Shown: positions 6,078-14,159 of the stretch, piece by piece
How the letters are laid out: each line of letters begins with the position of its first letter
Position numbering within the stretch: position 1 is the first letter of the stretch
DNA from: JACOZM01 sp035289385
GTDB taxonomy: Archaea; Nanobdellota; Nanobdellia; Woesearchaeales; GW2011-AR9
NCBI GenBank assembly: GCA_035289385.1
Contig: DATDXI010000033.1
Coordinates: forward strand, 1-28,637
DNA length: 28,637 bases
Reading direction: 5' to 3'
Notes under the pieces: generated by a model
Told to the model about the DNA's origin: nothing
Database searches by the model: none
The model's input: the letters and a program-made list of their open reading frames with translations, nothing else
Made by a program: the position numbers and the translations under genes

Positions 6078-7940
6078 CTACTTCTTCTCTTTCTTCTCCT
6101 TGAACTCGGCATCGACGATATTCTCGTCTTCTGCAGATTCTTTTCCAGGAGATGATGCTTGCTGCGCCTTCGCAGCATCAGCATACATCTTCGCCCCGAT
6201 CTCTTGGGTTGCCTTGTTCAGGTCATCGATAGCCTTGTTGATCTCTTCAGGATTTCCTTCCTTTCGCTTCTCTTCAACAAGAGCAAGCTTCTCTTCGATC
6301 TTCTTCTTCGTGGAAGCATCGACCTTATCTTTAAACTCGTCAAGCATCTTTCTCGTCTGATAGACGACAGCTTCCGCTTGATTTTCCGCTTCGATCTTGG
6401 CTTTCTTTTTCTCGTCGTCAGCAGCATTTTGTTCTGCATCTTTACGCATTCGTTCGATCTCTTCCTTGCTTAACGTGCCTGCCCCAGTGATCTGGATCTT
6501 CTGCTCCTTTCCCGTACCCAAGTCTTTTGCCCCAACATGGACTATGCCGTTAGCATCGATGTCAAATGTGACTTCGATCTGAGGAACTCCTCGTGGCGCT
6601 GGCGGAATGCCCATCAGATCAAACTGGCCCAGCAGCTTGTTATCAGCAAACATGCTTCGCTCTCCCTGAGCAACTCTGATCGTCACTGCCGGCTGGCTAT
6701 CTGCTGCCGTGCTGAAGATCTGTGATTTCTTCGTCGGAACAGTGGTATTCCTTTCGATCAGCTTGGTGAATACTCCCCCTAACGTCTCGATTCCCAGAGA
6801 TAATGGAGTGACGTCCAATAACAAAATATCTTTGACATCTCCAGATAATACACCTGCCTGGATGCAAGCTCCTAAAGCAACCGCTTCATCAGGATTGACG
6901 GACTTATCTCCTTCCTTGCCAACAATCCTCTTCACTAAGTCCTGAACTGCAGGAATTCTCGTAGAGCCACCGACAAAAATGATTTTGTCCAACTTATCAA
7001 CAGACAAGCTTGCATCTTTGATGGCCTGCTTGGTAGGTCCTTCTAACCGTCTTAAGATATCATGGATAAGCTCTTCAAACTTCGCCTTGGTCAATTCTTC
7101 CTTGATATGCTTCGGCCCATTTTGGTCAGCAGTGATAAAAGGAATGCTGATCTCTACTTTCGTCTTTGTAGATAATTGAATCTTCGCTTTCTCTGCTTCT
7201 TCTTTCAGGCGCTGGACAGCAGTAGCGTCATTGTTCAGGTCTATGCCTGTAGCTTTCTTGAATTTGTTGATCAAGTAATCCATAATGATCTGGTCGATAT
7301 CATCTCCTCCCAGCAGATTATCTCCAGAGGTTGATTTGACTTCAAAGACGCCATCACCTAGTTCTAGGACGGAAACGTCAAATGTCCCACCACCAAAGTC
7401 AAAGACAAGGATGGTGTGAGCAGTGCCTTGCTTGTCTAATCCATAGGCTAGACTTGCTGCTGTTGGCTCATTGATGATCCTTAAGACATTCAATCCGGCA
7501 ATAGCACCAGCATTCTTCGTTGCTTGACGCTGACTGTCATTAAAATAAGCTGGAACGGTAATAACAGCATTTTTCACCGGCTGACCAAGGTATGCTTCAG
7601 CATCCTTCTTCAATTTCTGTAAAATCATGGCAGAGATCTGTTCCGGAGAATATTCTTCATCATCGATATTCACCTTCTCATTTGTTCCCATCTTTCTCTT
7701 GATACTTCTGATGGTATGGGAAGGGTCGACGATAGCCTGGTTTCGGGCTACCTGCCCCACGATAACTTCTCCATCCTTCACGTGAACAACACTGGGAGTT
7801 GTCCTTGTTCCTTCAGAATTAGAGATGATCGTTGGCTTACCGCCTTCCAATATGGCGACGGCTGAAAATGTCGTGCCTAAATCTATTCCTATCGTTACTC
7901 CGCTTGCTTTTTTTCCATCATCATGTTTTGTATGTGCCAT
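6078..7940 (-). CDS. dnaK: Chaperone DnaK (Hsp70)
   Basis: A 620-residue ATP-driven chaperone that binds exposed hydrophobic stretches of client proteins in the cytoplasm. The nucleotide-binding domain starts with GIDLGTT (residues 18-24) and carries NEPTAASLAYG, DFGGGTFDVSVL and the FVGGSTRIP motif. The hydrophobic linker DVTPLSLGIETLGG leads to the substrate-binding domain and a helical lid ending in a K/E-rich tail with VDAEF, the bacterial-type C-terminus. About 15 residues precede the usual start, but the ATG at 7940 has a strong GGAGGA Shine-Dalgarno (7948-7953), so this start is sound. Archaeal DnaK is generally viewed as acquired from bacteria. It lies 48 bases after grpE. Confidence 0.98.
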   Translation of the reverse strand: MAHTKHDDGKKASGVTIGIDLGTTFSAVAILEGGKPTIISNSEGTRTTPSVVHVKDGEVIVGQVARNQAIVDPSHTIRSIKRKMGTNEKVNIDDEEYSPEQISAMILQKLKKDAEAYLGQPVKNAVITVPAYFNDSQRQATKNAGAIAGLNVLRIINEPTAASLAYGLDKQGTAHTILVFDFGGGTFDVSVLELGDGVFEVKSTSGDNLLGGDDIDQIIMDYLINKFKKATGIDLNNDATAVQRLKEEAEKAKIQLSTKTKVEISIPFITADQNGPKHIKEELTKAKFEELIHDILRRLEGPTKQAIKDASLSVDKLDKIIFVGGSTRIPAVQDLVKRIVGKEGDKSVNPDEAVALGACIQAGVLSGDVKDILLLDVTPLSLGIETLGGVFTKLIERNTTVPTKKSQIFSTAADSQPAVTIRVAQGERSMFADNKLLGQFDLMGIPPAPRGVPQIEVTFDIDANGIVHVGAKDLGTGKEQKIQITGAGTLSKEEIERMRKDAEQNAADDEKKKAKIEAENQAEAVVYQTRKMLDEFKDKVDASTKKKIEEKLALVEEKRKEGNPEEINKAIDDLNKATQEIGAKMYADAAKAQQASSPGKESAEDENIVDAEFKEKKEKK

Positions 7941-7988
7941 GGTGTTATCCTCCGTGTTTATTTTTCTATTTTTTATAATTTTATTTTT

Positions 7989-8612
7989 CTATTTTTGATG
8001 ATCTTGTTTTTTGTGGTCTTCGTTTTTTTCTTTCTCCTGCTGTTTCTCTGTTTGCTTTTCTTTAACGAGTTCTGGACCATCTCCCTTTCCTGAACTGATC
8101 TTTACCTTGGCATGCCGGATCACTTGGTTATGCAGCAGGTATCCCTTCTGAAACTCTTCTAAGATTATCCCTTCTTCTTTATCTGAAGGAACTTTCAACA
8201 GCGCTTCATGAAGATAAGGATCAAACTTCTTGCCCACTGTTTCAATAGGATGAACTCCATTCTGCTCTAACAAGACCTGCATCTGGGAATGAATCAGCTG
8301 GATGCCTTCATAAAACTCCGGCTGGTTTTTTTCGATAGTGCAATGTTTTAACGACAGTTCAAAGTGATCGATGACCGGCAACAACTGCATGATAACGTGC
8401 TTGCCAGCTACCTTTATCATCTCCTGCATTCTCAACTCTGATTGCTTGCGATAATTCTCAAAATTTGCCTGAGTTCGCTTCAAGATGTCTGTCATTTCAA
8501 CGAGCTGCTCTTCAGGGGAAAGCTTTTTCGCTTCTTTGGGTGAAGCCTGTTTTTCTTCCGCTGCCGTTGCAGGAACATTCGCATTGTTTTTTTGTTGTTT
8601 ATCTTCCGCCAT
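7989..8612 (-). CDS. grpE: GrpE nucleotide exchange factor
   Basis: A 207-residue partner of DnaK that opens its nucleotide pocket to release ADP. After a charged, low-complexity N-terminus (1-30) comes the long dimeric helix (about 30-95). The compact C-terminal beta domain carries the family signature (GKKFDPYLHEALLKVPSDKEEG, then VIRHAKVKIS, about residues 128-178). The last 30 residues are K/E/Q-rich and not conserved. It is the first gene of the chaperone operon; the ATG at 8612 lies about 26 bases downstream of the expected transcription start, and a palindromic operator sits just upstream of the start codon. Confidence 0.96.
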   Translation of the reverse strand: MAEDKQQKNNANVPATAAEEKQASPKEAKKLSPEEQLVEMTDILKRTQANFENYRKQSELRMQEMIKVAGKHVIMQLLPVIDHFELSLKHCTIEKNQPEFYEGIQLIHSQMQVLLEQNGVHPIETVGKKFDPYLHEALLKVPSDKEEGIILEEFQKGYLLHNQVIRHAKVKISSGKGDGPELVKEKQTEKQQEKEKNEDHKKQDHQK

Positions 8613-8624
8613 AATCTCTTTTCC

Positions 8625-8641
8625 GTTGACCTTAAGTCAAC
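8625..8641. promoter_or_regulatory. Palindromic operator GTTGAC-N5-GTCAAC
   Basis: A perfect 6-bp inverted repeat with a five-base spacer (GTTGAC at 8625-8630, GTCAAC at 8636-8641). It covers the expected grpE transcription start and lies 22 bases from the shared TATA element. Binding here would block initiation at grpE, as known for archaeal heat-shock repressors (Phr, HSR1). The divergent winged-helix protein is the obvious candidate ligand; this is inference from position. Confidence 0.65.
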
Positions 8642-8662
8642 CATAACTACCTAAAATGTAAC

Positions 8663-8674
8663 TTATATATAAAT
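8663..8674. promoter_or_regulatory. Bidirectional TATA element between grpE and its divergent regulator
   Basis: TTATATATAAAT is nearly palindromic and reads as a TATA box on both strands. On the minus strand it predicts a grpE start near 8640; on the plus strand it predicts a start near 8697 for the regulator, upstream of the Shine-Dalgarno at 8709-8714. TBP binding in one direction could compete with the other. Confidence 0.6.
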
Positions 8675-8717
8675 GTTTTGGGAAATGTTTATGAATAGTT
8701 GTCCCTTTAGGAGAAAT

Positions 8718-9113
8718 ATGGGCAAAAAAGTGATGATCGTCAGAGTACGGAGAAATCCCCACAATGACCTTAACCAAGAGCTGCAATGGGTAGCCAATTC
8801 GTTAGGATTATTCAACCTTCGGGATAAGGATAGCAGCTGTTTCCGGGTTTTTATTACCTTAGTGAAGAAAGCGAAGCGGAATGAGCCTATCTCTTCTGAC
8901 CAGATTGCAGAGAAGCTGAACCTGAGCAGGGGAACCGTTGTCCACCATCTGACGAGATTGATGGACTCTGGTATTGTCGTCCGGGAACAGCAAGGATATC
9001 TGTTACGGGAGAATGATCTGCAGAAAGTTGTCCAGGATATCAAGAGAGACATGGAAGAGGCGCTTTCTGAACTGCTGGAAGTAGCTAAAGAGATCGATGA
9101 GAAGTTAGGGTGA
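8718..9113 (+). CDS. Winged-helix transcriptional regulator, likely chaperone operon repressor
   Basis: A 131-residue DNA-binding protein. After an N-terminal stretch rich in Arg (VRVRRNPHNDLNQE) a winged helix spans about residues 38-97. The recognition-helix region SSDQIAEKLNLSRGTVVHHLTRLMDSG is followed by the wing (IVVREQQGYLLR). A C-terminal helix (about 99-131) is suited to dimerisation. It is ArsR/MarR-like in style. I chose the ATG at 8718, preceded by the good Shine-Dalgarno TAGGAG; upstream in-frame ATGs from 8673 lie in or next to the TATA box and ahead of the predicted transcript start. Being divergent from grpE across a palindrome, it probably represses grpE-dnaK, and perhaps itself, under normal conditions. 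Confidence 0.8.
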   Translation: MGKKVMIVRVRRNPHNDLNQELQWVANSLGLFNLRDKDSSCFRVFITLVKKAKRNEPISSDQIAEKLNLSRGTVVHHLTRLMDSGIVVREQQGYLLRENDLQKVVQDIKRDMEEALSELLEVAKEIDEKLG

Positions 9114-9213
9114 TTGAGAAGAGAATTAGTTTAGAGTAATAATCCGCTATCCTAAAGTTATGCAACAATTAAACATAAAGTAATTATAATAGTTATAATG
9201 AGAGGAAAGAACC

Positions 9214-9621
9214 ATGAAAAATCTTGTTCAAAGGATGGTTTCTAGTACATTAGCTTTAGGGCTTGCAGCTTGTTTGGGAACAAGTGAAGATCCTGAAAGA
9301 AAAGGCTCTTCTACTCCTCAAATTCCTGTTGAATACTGCAATTCTGTTGGAATTTCGAGTAATGTTGATCATACCGCCATCCCTTGGGATCGTGCTTATT
9401 TTCAGGCTATAGATAGGTTTGATGAGGCAGGGAATATTTTGCTCTTTTATTTGAAATTTGAATTTGATTGTCGTGATAATAAAGGAAAAACGGTAGTTAA
9501 CGTTTTAAGTCCTGATGAGGTAAGGGGTTTGGGTATTGAGAATAAACAACAATTAAGAGATTATTTGAAAGAAAAGGTTGAGAGTTTTAGTGGATATCTT
9601 GGTCCTAATTTGATGTTATAA
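9214..9621 (+). CDS. Putative lipoprotein of unknown function
   Basis: A 135-residue exported protein. The N-terminus has Lys3 and Arg7, a hydrophobic core (VSSTLALGL), and a lipobox LAAC with Cys20 as the likely lipidated residue. A short linker (GTSEDPERKGSSTPQIPVEY) leads to a small domain with two more cysteines (CNSVGISS and FDCRDNKGK), which could form a disulfide, then a helix (ENKQQLRDYLKEKVESF). I do not recognise the family. The start is supported by GAGGAAAG, about 6 bases before the ATG. An AT-rich stretch (9181-9200) may hold its TATA box. Lipobox proteins occur in archaea, best known in haloarchaea. Confidence 0.7.
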   Translation: MKNLVQRMVSSTLALGLAACLGTSEDPERKGSSTPQIPVEYCNSVGISSNVDHTAIPWDRAYFQAIDRFDEAGNILLFYLKFEFDCRDNKGKTVVNVLSPDEVRGLGIENKQQLRDYLKEKVESFSGYLGPNLML

Positions 9622-9730
9622 TCTTTCGAAAGGAATATTCTTGATTAGAACAGATACAGAAAAACATTGAGCAATCTTGATGATGATAATTTTACTCCAC
9701 ATTGCTGAAGTACCTCTCGTCACAGATACT

Positions 9731-9740
9731 TATTTAAATA
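9731..9740 (+). promoter_or_regulatory. TATA box for the 9762 gene (leaderless)
   Basis: TATTTAAATA is centred 26-27 bases before the GTG at 9762, the spacing expected for a leaderless archaeal transcript starting at the start codon. This supports the GTG. The rest of the 9622-9761 gap holds nothing I can name. Confidence 0.6.
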
Positions 9741-9761
9741 TAAAATGCATTCTAAACTCTA

Positions 9762-11243
9762 GTGAAAGAAAAGAGCTTGGTAGTTGCCGTACTTTTAGTT
9801 CTGTTGATCGTATTTAATATTCTCAACTTAGTCATGATCATCAGTACCACAGAGCATATTGCGGAAAAAGCCTGGAAAGATCTGACCGGAGACGTAACAC
9901 TTACGGCAACCGCTTCATTATGCATCGGCCAGCAGCCATCGATAACAGACATCAATGAACAGGAAGCTACCGTCGATGAAGCATTTACGTATCAAGTAGT
10001 AGTAAGCACCTTAGATACGTCCGCCAACAGAACGTATTATGATAACACTTCTTTATTTGCAATAAACCAAAGCGGATATATCTCCTTTACGCCGGGATCA
10101 TCAGATGTTGGCAACCATACTATTCTCCTTACTGTTCAAGATTATTTTAATTGCATCCAGATCAACAATAGCAAAGAGTTCAACATTGTCATTGCTGCAG
10201 CAGAAGGAGGAACAACACCTGCGCCAAGTACTGGTGGAGCAACAAGTGGCGGAGGAGGTGGAGGAGATGTACCAAGACTAACAGAAAAAGAGAACCCTTC
10301 CTTTGATGTAAGCGACACAACCTTAAAAGCGACGGTCAAAGAATCACAGAAAGCAGAGAAAAGCATTACTATTACCAATGATGGAAATACCAACCTAGAT
10401 TTCTCCATCCGGAATATTCCATCATTCATAGAACTTGCTCCAGATTCATTTTCGCTGGCAGCCGGAGAAACAAGGGAGGTCAGGGTGATATTCAATCCAG
10501 ACCAGAACTTAAAGCCAAACATCTACGTTGAGGTCATAGAGGTAGTTGCAGGAGGCATAACAGAAGATATAGGTATTGTACTTCAGGTGGAGTCCGAAGA
10601 ATTATTGTTTGACGGAAGCATAGACCTTGAAGATGATAGGCTTAGCGCCGGCGACCTGCTTCAATCAATGATCACCATCAGCGGTATCCTCCCGGGAAAA
10701 GCCACAGTTATCTATACTATCATCAGTTCCAGAGGGATAGAGATCTATTCTGAAGAGGAGGAACTCATCCTTGAGCAGCAGATCTCTTTCGCCAAAAACA
10801 TCAGGCTGCCAGAAAATATCCCTCCAGGAAAATATATCTTCGGCATGAAGATCATCTCGGGAGATTCTTTTGCCACATCTACAGAATCGTTCACCATCGA
10901 AGGGCCTGTCGGCTTAGCCGGAAGAGCGTTTGATGGAGGTACAGGATATTCCCAATACATCTCGTATAGCTTGCTAGGGCTTATGGCGCTTATTCTCTCT
11001 TTAATTATAATCGGACTGATCATTGTAAAGAAAAAAACATCCAGAAGGGGATTTAGAGTGGACGAAGGAGAGCCAGTTTCCAGGTATATTACGGAAATGA
11101 TGCGAAGAGGATATGGGGAAGAGCAGGTTTATCAGGCCTTAGTATCTGCAGGCTGGTCTCCAGAAGTAATCAAAAAAGAGATTTCAACGCAGAGAGCAAG
11201 CAGCAAGCCAGGTCATTATTCCGGAAACGCTCATCTGAAATGA
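9762..11243 (+). CDS. Bitopic surface protein with cadherin/Ig-like domains and a helical tail
   Basis: A 493-residue membrane protein. Residues 6-27 form a signal anchor. An extracellular cadherin/He_PIG-like domain (about 57-145; TYYDNTSLFAINQSGYISFTPG) is followed by a Thr/Gly-rich linker (149-169). Two beta-sandwich regions follow: about 175-275, with SITITNDGNTNLDFSI and FSLAAGETREVRVIF, and about 280-380. Then come LAGRA (385-389), a membrane helix (about 400-422) and a cytoplasmic tail. The tail (about 439-474, VSRYITEMMRRGYGEEQVYQ ... SAGWSPEVIKKEI) resembles a small UBA-like helical module common in these archaea. The GTG start fits the leaderless promoter. Its function is unknown; adhesion or envelope assembly is inferred. 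Confidence 0.75.
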   Translation: MKEKSLVVAVLLVLLIVFNILNLVMIISTTEHIAEKAWKDLTGDVTLTATASLCIGQQPSITDINEQEATVDEAFTYQVVVSTLDTSANRTYYDNTSLFAINQSGYISFTPGSSDVGNHTILLTVQDYFNCIQINNSKEFNIVIAAAEGGTTPAPSTGGATSGGGGGGDVPRLTEKENPSFDVSDTTLKATVKESQKAEKSITITNDGNTNLDFSIRNIPSFIELAPDSFSLAAGETREVRVIFNPDQNLKPNIYVEVIEVVAGGITEDIGIVLQVESEELLFDGSIDLEDDRLSAGDLLQSMITISGILPGKATVIYTIISSRGIEIYSEEEELILEQQISFAKNIRLPENIPPGKYIFGMKIISGDSFATSTESFTIEGPVGLAGRAFDGGTGYSQYISYSLLGLMALILSLIIIGLIIVKKKTSRRGFRVDEGEPVSRYITEMMRRGYGEEQVYQALVSAGWSPEVIKKEISTQRASSKPGHYSGNAHLK

Positions 11244-11338
11244 GCCTCCTCCCTAAACAGCGCCAAAGAAAACAGCAAGAAGATAGATAAAGTGGTTTTC
11301 TAGAATAGGTAATTAGTAGGTAATTAAGGGAATTTTTA

Positions 11339-11791
11339 TCACTCTTCTAAGAAACAAAAGACAGCTTCTCCGGAATGCTTCCCTTCTTCGGCAGACTCTG
11401 GAACAAGGGCGGTGAACAAGACTTCATAAGGCTCTTGAGACAGAAGAGAGAAATCAGGATTATGCACGGTGACCCATGTTCCCACTTCGCCCTTCAAAAA
11501 TACTTTTACCTTTGATGGATAATTTTCAGTGATAAGGACGGAGCGCTGCACTTCAGACAGCGGAGAAACCTTGCCAAAATTCAGATGATCGGTGTCCGCA
11601 TTCAATCCTACTGTAGATATAGCTTTCTTGTCGACAACTAAAGACATAGCTATGGTTTTTGTTGACATGCAGGAAGCTATATCCTGCGCTGCTAGCCAGA
11701 AGGTGAACAGAGAAATACTCAAGAGAACAGCAACGAGAATAGCCAGTACTTTCTTGCTTCTCAGAGCAGCAAAGAGCTTCTTAACCTCCAT
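11339..11791 (-). CDS. Small secreted or anchored beta-sandwich protein
   Basis: A 150-residue protein: basic N-terminus, hydrophobic helix (residues 14-34, KVLAILVAVLLSISLFTFW), then a beta-rich domain containing LNFGKVSPLSEVQRSVLITE, a pattern like the FG-containing strands of the S proteins in this locus. Two cysteines (Cys41 and one near the C-terminus) could pair. The family is not recognised. Its ATG overlaps the end of the upstream membrane-protein gene by 11 bases (ATGGAGGTTAA), so the two are co-translated and probably act together at the cell surface. It converges with the 493-aa gene; 11244-11338 holds only a short tandem repeat (TAGGTAATTA twice). Confidence 0.65.
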   Translation of the reverse strand: MEVKKLFAALRSKKVLAILVAVLLSISLFTFWLAAQDIASCMSTKTIAMSLVVDKKAISTVGLNADTDHLNFGKVSPLSEVQRSVLITENYPSKVKVFLKGEVGTWVTVHNPDFSLLSQEPYEVLFTALVPESAEEGKHSGEAVFCFLEE

Positions 11792-12926
11792 AGTCGTTAC
11801 GAGACCTCCCTTTCCAGAAAATGATGATGCCGATGATGAGGATGACGATCAAGATGCTGCTTAAGATGATGATCACTTGATTTTTCTGGCTAACTTCTGC
11901 TCTGGCTTCCTGGATCTCTGGAAGGACTTCATCAGTAACGGTCAAAAAAACAGGAAATTCTTTTTCTTCCCCGGAAAGGAAGATTTTGATGATCGAGGGA
12001 TATGTGCCAGGGGGTATGTCCAGCTTGACGATCCCTTTTAATTCACCGGTAGACCACGGAGAAAGGTCGATGCTGGGAGTCTGCAATACTTCCGTGCCAT
12101 CGATAAATAATTTGGCGTAAACGCCAGGAATTTCATTGCCCCAGGAGTTTTCAACCAAGACGATAAACTCTGAAAAGCCCCTATTCAATATGGATGTGTG
12201 ATTGATCAGCGCAATGTCCATCGTTCCGATCTTAAAGCTGTCATTCAAAATCTTCACTTGCCCATCGTAACGAACTTTAGCTTGAGCCCAATAGTTGGCC
12301 GGAGGCATATCTTTTGAATCGTAAGAAGCGCTTAATCTCTCTGTACTCAGCGCTTTTAATGGCTTTTCAGCAGTCGCAATTCTCCCTACTTCCTGGTCAT
12401 AAGAGTCATAGATAGTTATTTCAGCAGCGATGCTATCGATATCCTGGTACGTCCTGCTCTGCACATCCAACTCAAATTTTATCGGCTCTTGCTCATTTGT
12501 CTGAGGCGCATTGAAAGAAACACCAATATTTTTCTCTCTAGAGTAAACTTCAACCTGGAACATCTTGCTGACAGAAAGGAGAGAATTGATCCCTGCAGCA
12601 CCTTCAGGAGCAATTTCTTGGGCAGATATCCCTACGATATAGGTTCCTTCTTCAACAAGAAGGTCCGGAAATTCTAAGACCAAATCAAAATGATACCTAT
12701 CTTGTTTCTCGATCCGAATAAAATCACTAAGGCCAGCAGCACTGACCGAGATGTCTACAGGAAGGCTGGTATCGGTAATGGTATAAGAATTCCTGATCAC
12801 TTTCCCCGGCTCATAAATGACCGTCCCTAACTTAGCCCCGCTTAAGCTTAGCCCAAAAGCAGATGGGAGAAGGATTAGAGATAAGAATAGCACTACGAGA
12901 AACACTTCTTTCTTGAACATCTTCAT
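11781..12926 (-). CDS. Type I membrane protein with extracellular beta domains (387-aa ORF, 381 aa from ATG)
   Basis: Signal peptide (VFLVVLFLSLILLPSAFG), an all-beta extracellular region of about 320 residues made of Ig-like or NPCBM-like sandwiches (for example VDISVSAAGLSDFIRIEK, then NRGFSEFIVLVENSWGNEIPGVYAKLFIDG), one membrane helix near the C-terminus (QVIIILSSILIVILIIGIIIFW) and a short basic tail. It has the same plan as the 417-aa protein at 16662-17915, but sequence similarity is weak by eye. I prefer the ATG at 12926, which fits the TATA box ATTTAAGT (12951-12958) at leaderless distance; an in-frame TTG at 12944 would add six residues. Function unknown. Confidence 0.75.
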   Translation of the reverse strand: MKMFKKEVFLVVLFLSLILLPSAFGLSLSGAKLGTVIYEPGKVIRNSYTITDTSLPVDISVSAAGLSDFIRIEKQDRYHFDLVLEFPDLLVEEGTYIVGISAQEIAPEGAAGINSLLSVSKMFQVEVYSREKNIGVSFNAPQTNEQEPIKFELDVQSRTYQDIDSIAAEITIYDSYDQEVGRIATAEKPLKALSTERLSASYDSKDMPPANYWAQAKVRYDGQVKILNDSFKIGTMDIALINHTSILNRGFSEFIVLVENSWGNEIPGVYAKLFIDGTEVLQTPSIDLSPWSTGELKGIVKLDIPPGTYPSIIKIFLSGEEKEFPVFLTVTDEVLPEIQEARAEVSQKNQVIIILSSILIVILIIGIIIFWKGRSRNDYGG

Positions 12927-12950
12927 CAGGCAGCGGGAAAGCAAAATGAT

Positions 12951-12958
12951 ACTTAAAT
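12951..12958 (-). promoter_or_regulatory. TATA box for the 12926 gene
   Basis: Minus-strand ATTTAAGT is centred about 28 bases before the ATG at 12926, pointing to a leaderless or nearly leaderless transcript covering this gene and the overlapping 150-aa gene. Confidence 0.45.
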
Positions 12959-13027
12959 CTTTCTCATAAAGATATTTTTAGAAACAAAGAAGGACAGAAA
13001 TACCTCTTAACTTTCTTATCCCCTCTC

Positions 13028-13768
13028 TTATCCAGAAGATGCCGCAGCAAAGGTAAGCGTTGCTGTCTTTGCTGAACCGGTGATGGCATCAGAAGGGATC
13101 TGCACCAAGATATCCATGATCATGGCATTCCTCGTCGGCTGAGCGCCAAAATAATATTCCGTTGAGCCATTAGTGCCGCATAAGTCAAAGGTTGAAGCGG
13201 CCATCGTGGTGTAGGAGCTGTAATTCCACCCCCCATCTCCGGAGGAGCAGGAGCTTGTGGTATCTGTTGTCGAATCACGAGAGTTATTTGATGTTTTTCC
13301 GGTACTCGCCCCATCAGAACTGTTCACTATCTTAAATTGGAATAAGGGGCTGGTACCGTTAATAAATGTGGCAGCAGTACAGCTGCCGGAACAGGTAACG
13401 TTCAGCGTGACATTCTCGTTCCCGGTATTTTCTACCAAAAAGCCCGCTGTCACGTTGTTAAAGCGGCTGCAGCAAGACTCATTGCCGGAAGCATGACCGC
13501 TCTCTGTTGATGTCCGGCAATAGGTACAGGCAGCATTTGTAGTATTGACAAAGCCGCTGCCAAAAGCGATGCTGGACACCTGTAATGTCACAGCAGTAGC
13601 GGAAGTTACGGTCAATGTAGCTGTCCCCACAGAAGTATTAGTGGCAGCGCCAGTGATCATGCTTTGGACATAATCTAATTGACTCATGTTCATCACTAAG
13701 CTAGCTAAAGTAATGACTAAAGCAATAACTAAAAAAGATACAATCGCGGCATTAGAGAATTTAGTCAT
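13028..13768 (-). CDS. Surface protein S1 (S family, copy 1)
   Basis: A 246-residue secreted or anchored protein. One N-terminal hydrophobic helix (about 5-25) is followed by MITGAATNTSVG, then an all-beta domain with IAFGSGFVN, ENTGNENVTLNV, LFQFKIVNSSDG and a final strand pair (IMDILVQIPSDA, TATLTF). It has about a dozen N-x-S/T sequons and paired cysteines (CTYC, CC, CSGSC), typical of glycosylated, disulfide-bonded surface proteins. An ATG at 13768 overlaps the stop of C1 by eight bases (ATGACTAA), so it is coupled to C1; an in-frame TTG at 13777 is less likely. It is the most diverged of the three S copies. Confidence 0.8.
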   Translation of the reverse strand: MTKFSNAAIVSFLVIALVITLASLVMNMSQLDYVQSMITGAATNTSVGTATLTVTSATAVTLQVSSIAFGSGFVNTTNAACTYCRTSTESGHASGNESCCSRFNNVTAGFLVENTGNENVTLNVTCSGSCTAATFINGTSPLFQFKIVNSSDGASTGKTSNNSRDSTTDTTSSCSSGDGGWNYSSYTTMAASTFDLCGTNGSTEYYFGAQPTRNAMIMDILVQIPSDAITGSAKTATLTFAAASSG

Positions 13769-14063
13769 AGGTATCAACGATAGGAGCTGGCTGAGGTGGG
13801 GGAACTATTTCTAAGCTGATTATCCCTTGGGAAGGAGCTTCTTGGGCAATAGCTTGACCGGCAGCTATATCAGGAGTATCTTGGGCAGAGGTATAGATGT
13901 ACAGCCCTAAACTCAGAAGGCTGATGACCACGACAGCTATGAGCATGATGATCACTGCTTTATCAGAAACGTCAGAATGAGGAGAAGCATTTCCCTTCAT
14001 GACGTTAAGAGAACCTACTTTCGAACCTACCTTCTGTTTAGCATGACTATTGAATTTCACCAT
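13761..14063 (-). CDS. Small single-span protein C1 (C family, copy 1)
   Basis: A 100-residue bitopic protein: basic cytoplasmic N-terminus (MVKFNSHAKQKVGSKVGSLN, residues 1-20), one membrane helix (about 37-57, KAVIIMLIAVVVISLLSLGLY), then a short extracellular part with AAGQAIAQ and a Pro-rich end. The start at 14063 is fixed by the paralogue C2, which begins with the same residues, and by AGGTGA just upstream; the frame opens 22 codons earlier but without similarity. It matches C2 at 47 of the first 49 or more residues and then diverges. It always sits between S genes, so it may anchor or help export an S protein; this is inference. Confidence 0.75.
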   Translation of the reverse strand: MVKFNSHAKQKVGSKVGSLNVMKGNASPHSDVSDKAVIIMLIAVVVISLLSLGLYIYTSAQDTPDIAAGQAIAQEAPSQGIISLEIVPPPQPAPIVDTYD

Positions 14064-14100
14064 GTTTTCACCTATTTTGGGGAGAGAGATGTAAGCTTGG

Positions 14101-14109
14101 TTTAAATAT
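14101..14109 (-). promoter_or_regulatory. TATA box upstream of C1
   Basis: Minus-strand CAGAAAC followed by ATATTTAAA. The expected transcript start, near 14079, lies about 16 bases before the C1 ATG. CAGAAAC also precedes the TATA region of C2. Confidence 0.5.
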
Positions 14110-14159
14110 GTTTCTGTCGCCTGATACACTCCTTTTATTTACCTGTATCTCTATTATCA

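Noticed and set aside
5993..6184. Minus-strand frame overlapping the dnaK 3' end
   Set aside because: It is an out-of-frame shadow of the Lys/Arg-rich dnaK tail running into the T-rich gap.
8673..8717. Longer N-terminus of the winged-helix regulator from the ATG at 8673
   Set aside because: That ATG overlaps the TATA element and lies upstream of the expected transcript start; the ATG at 8718 has a good Shine-Dalgarno.
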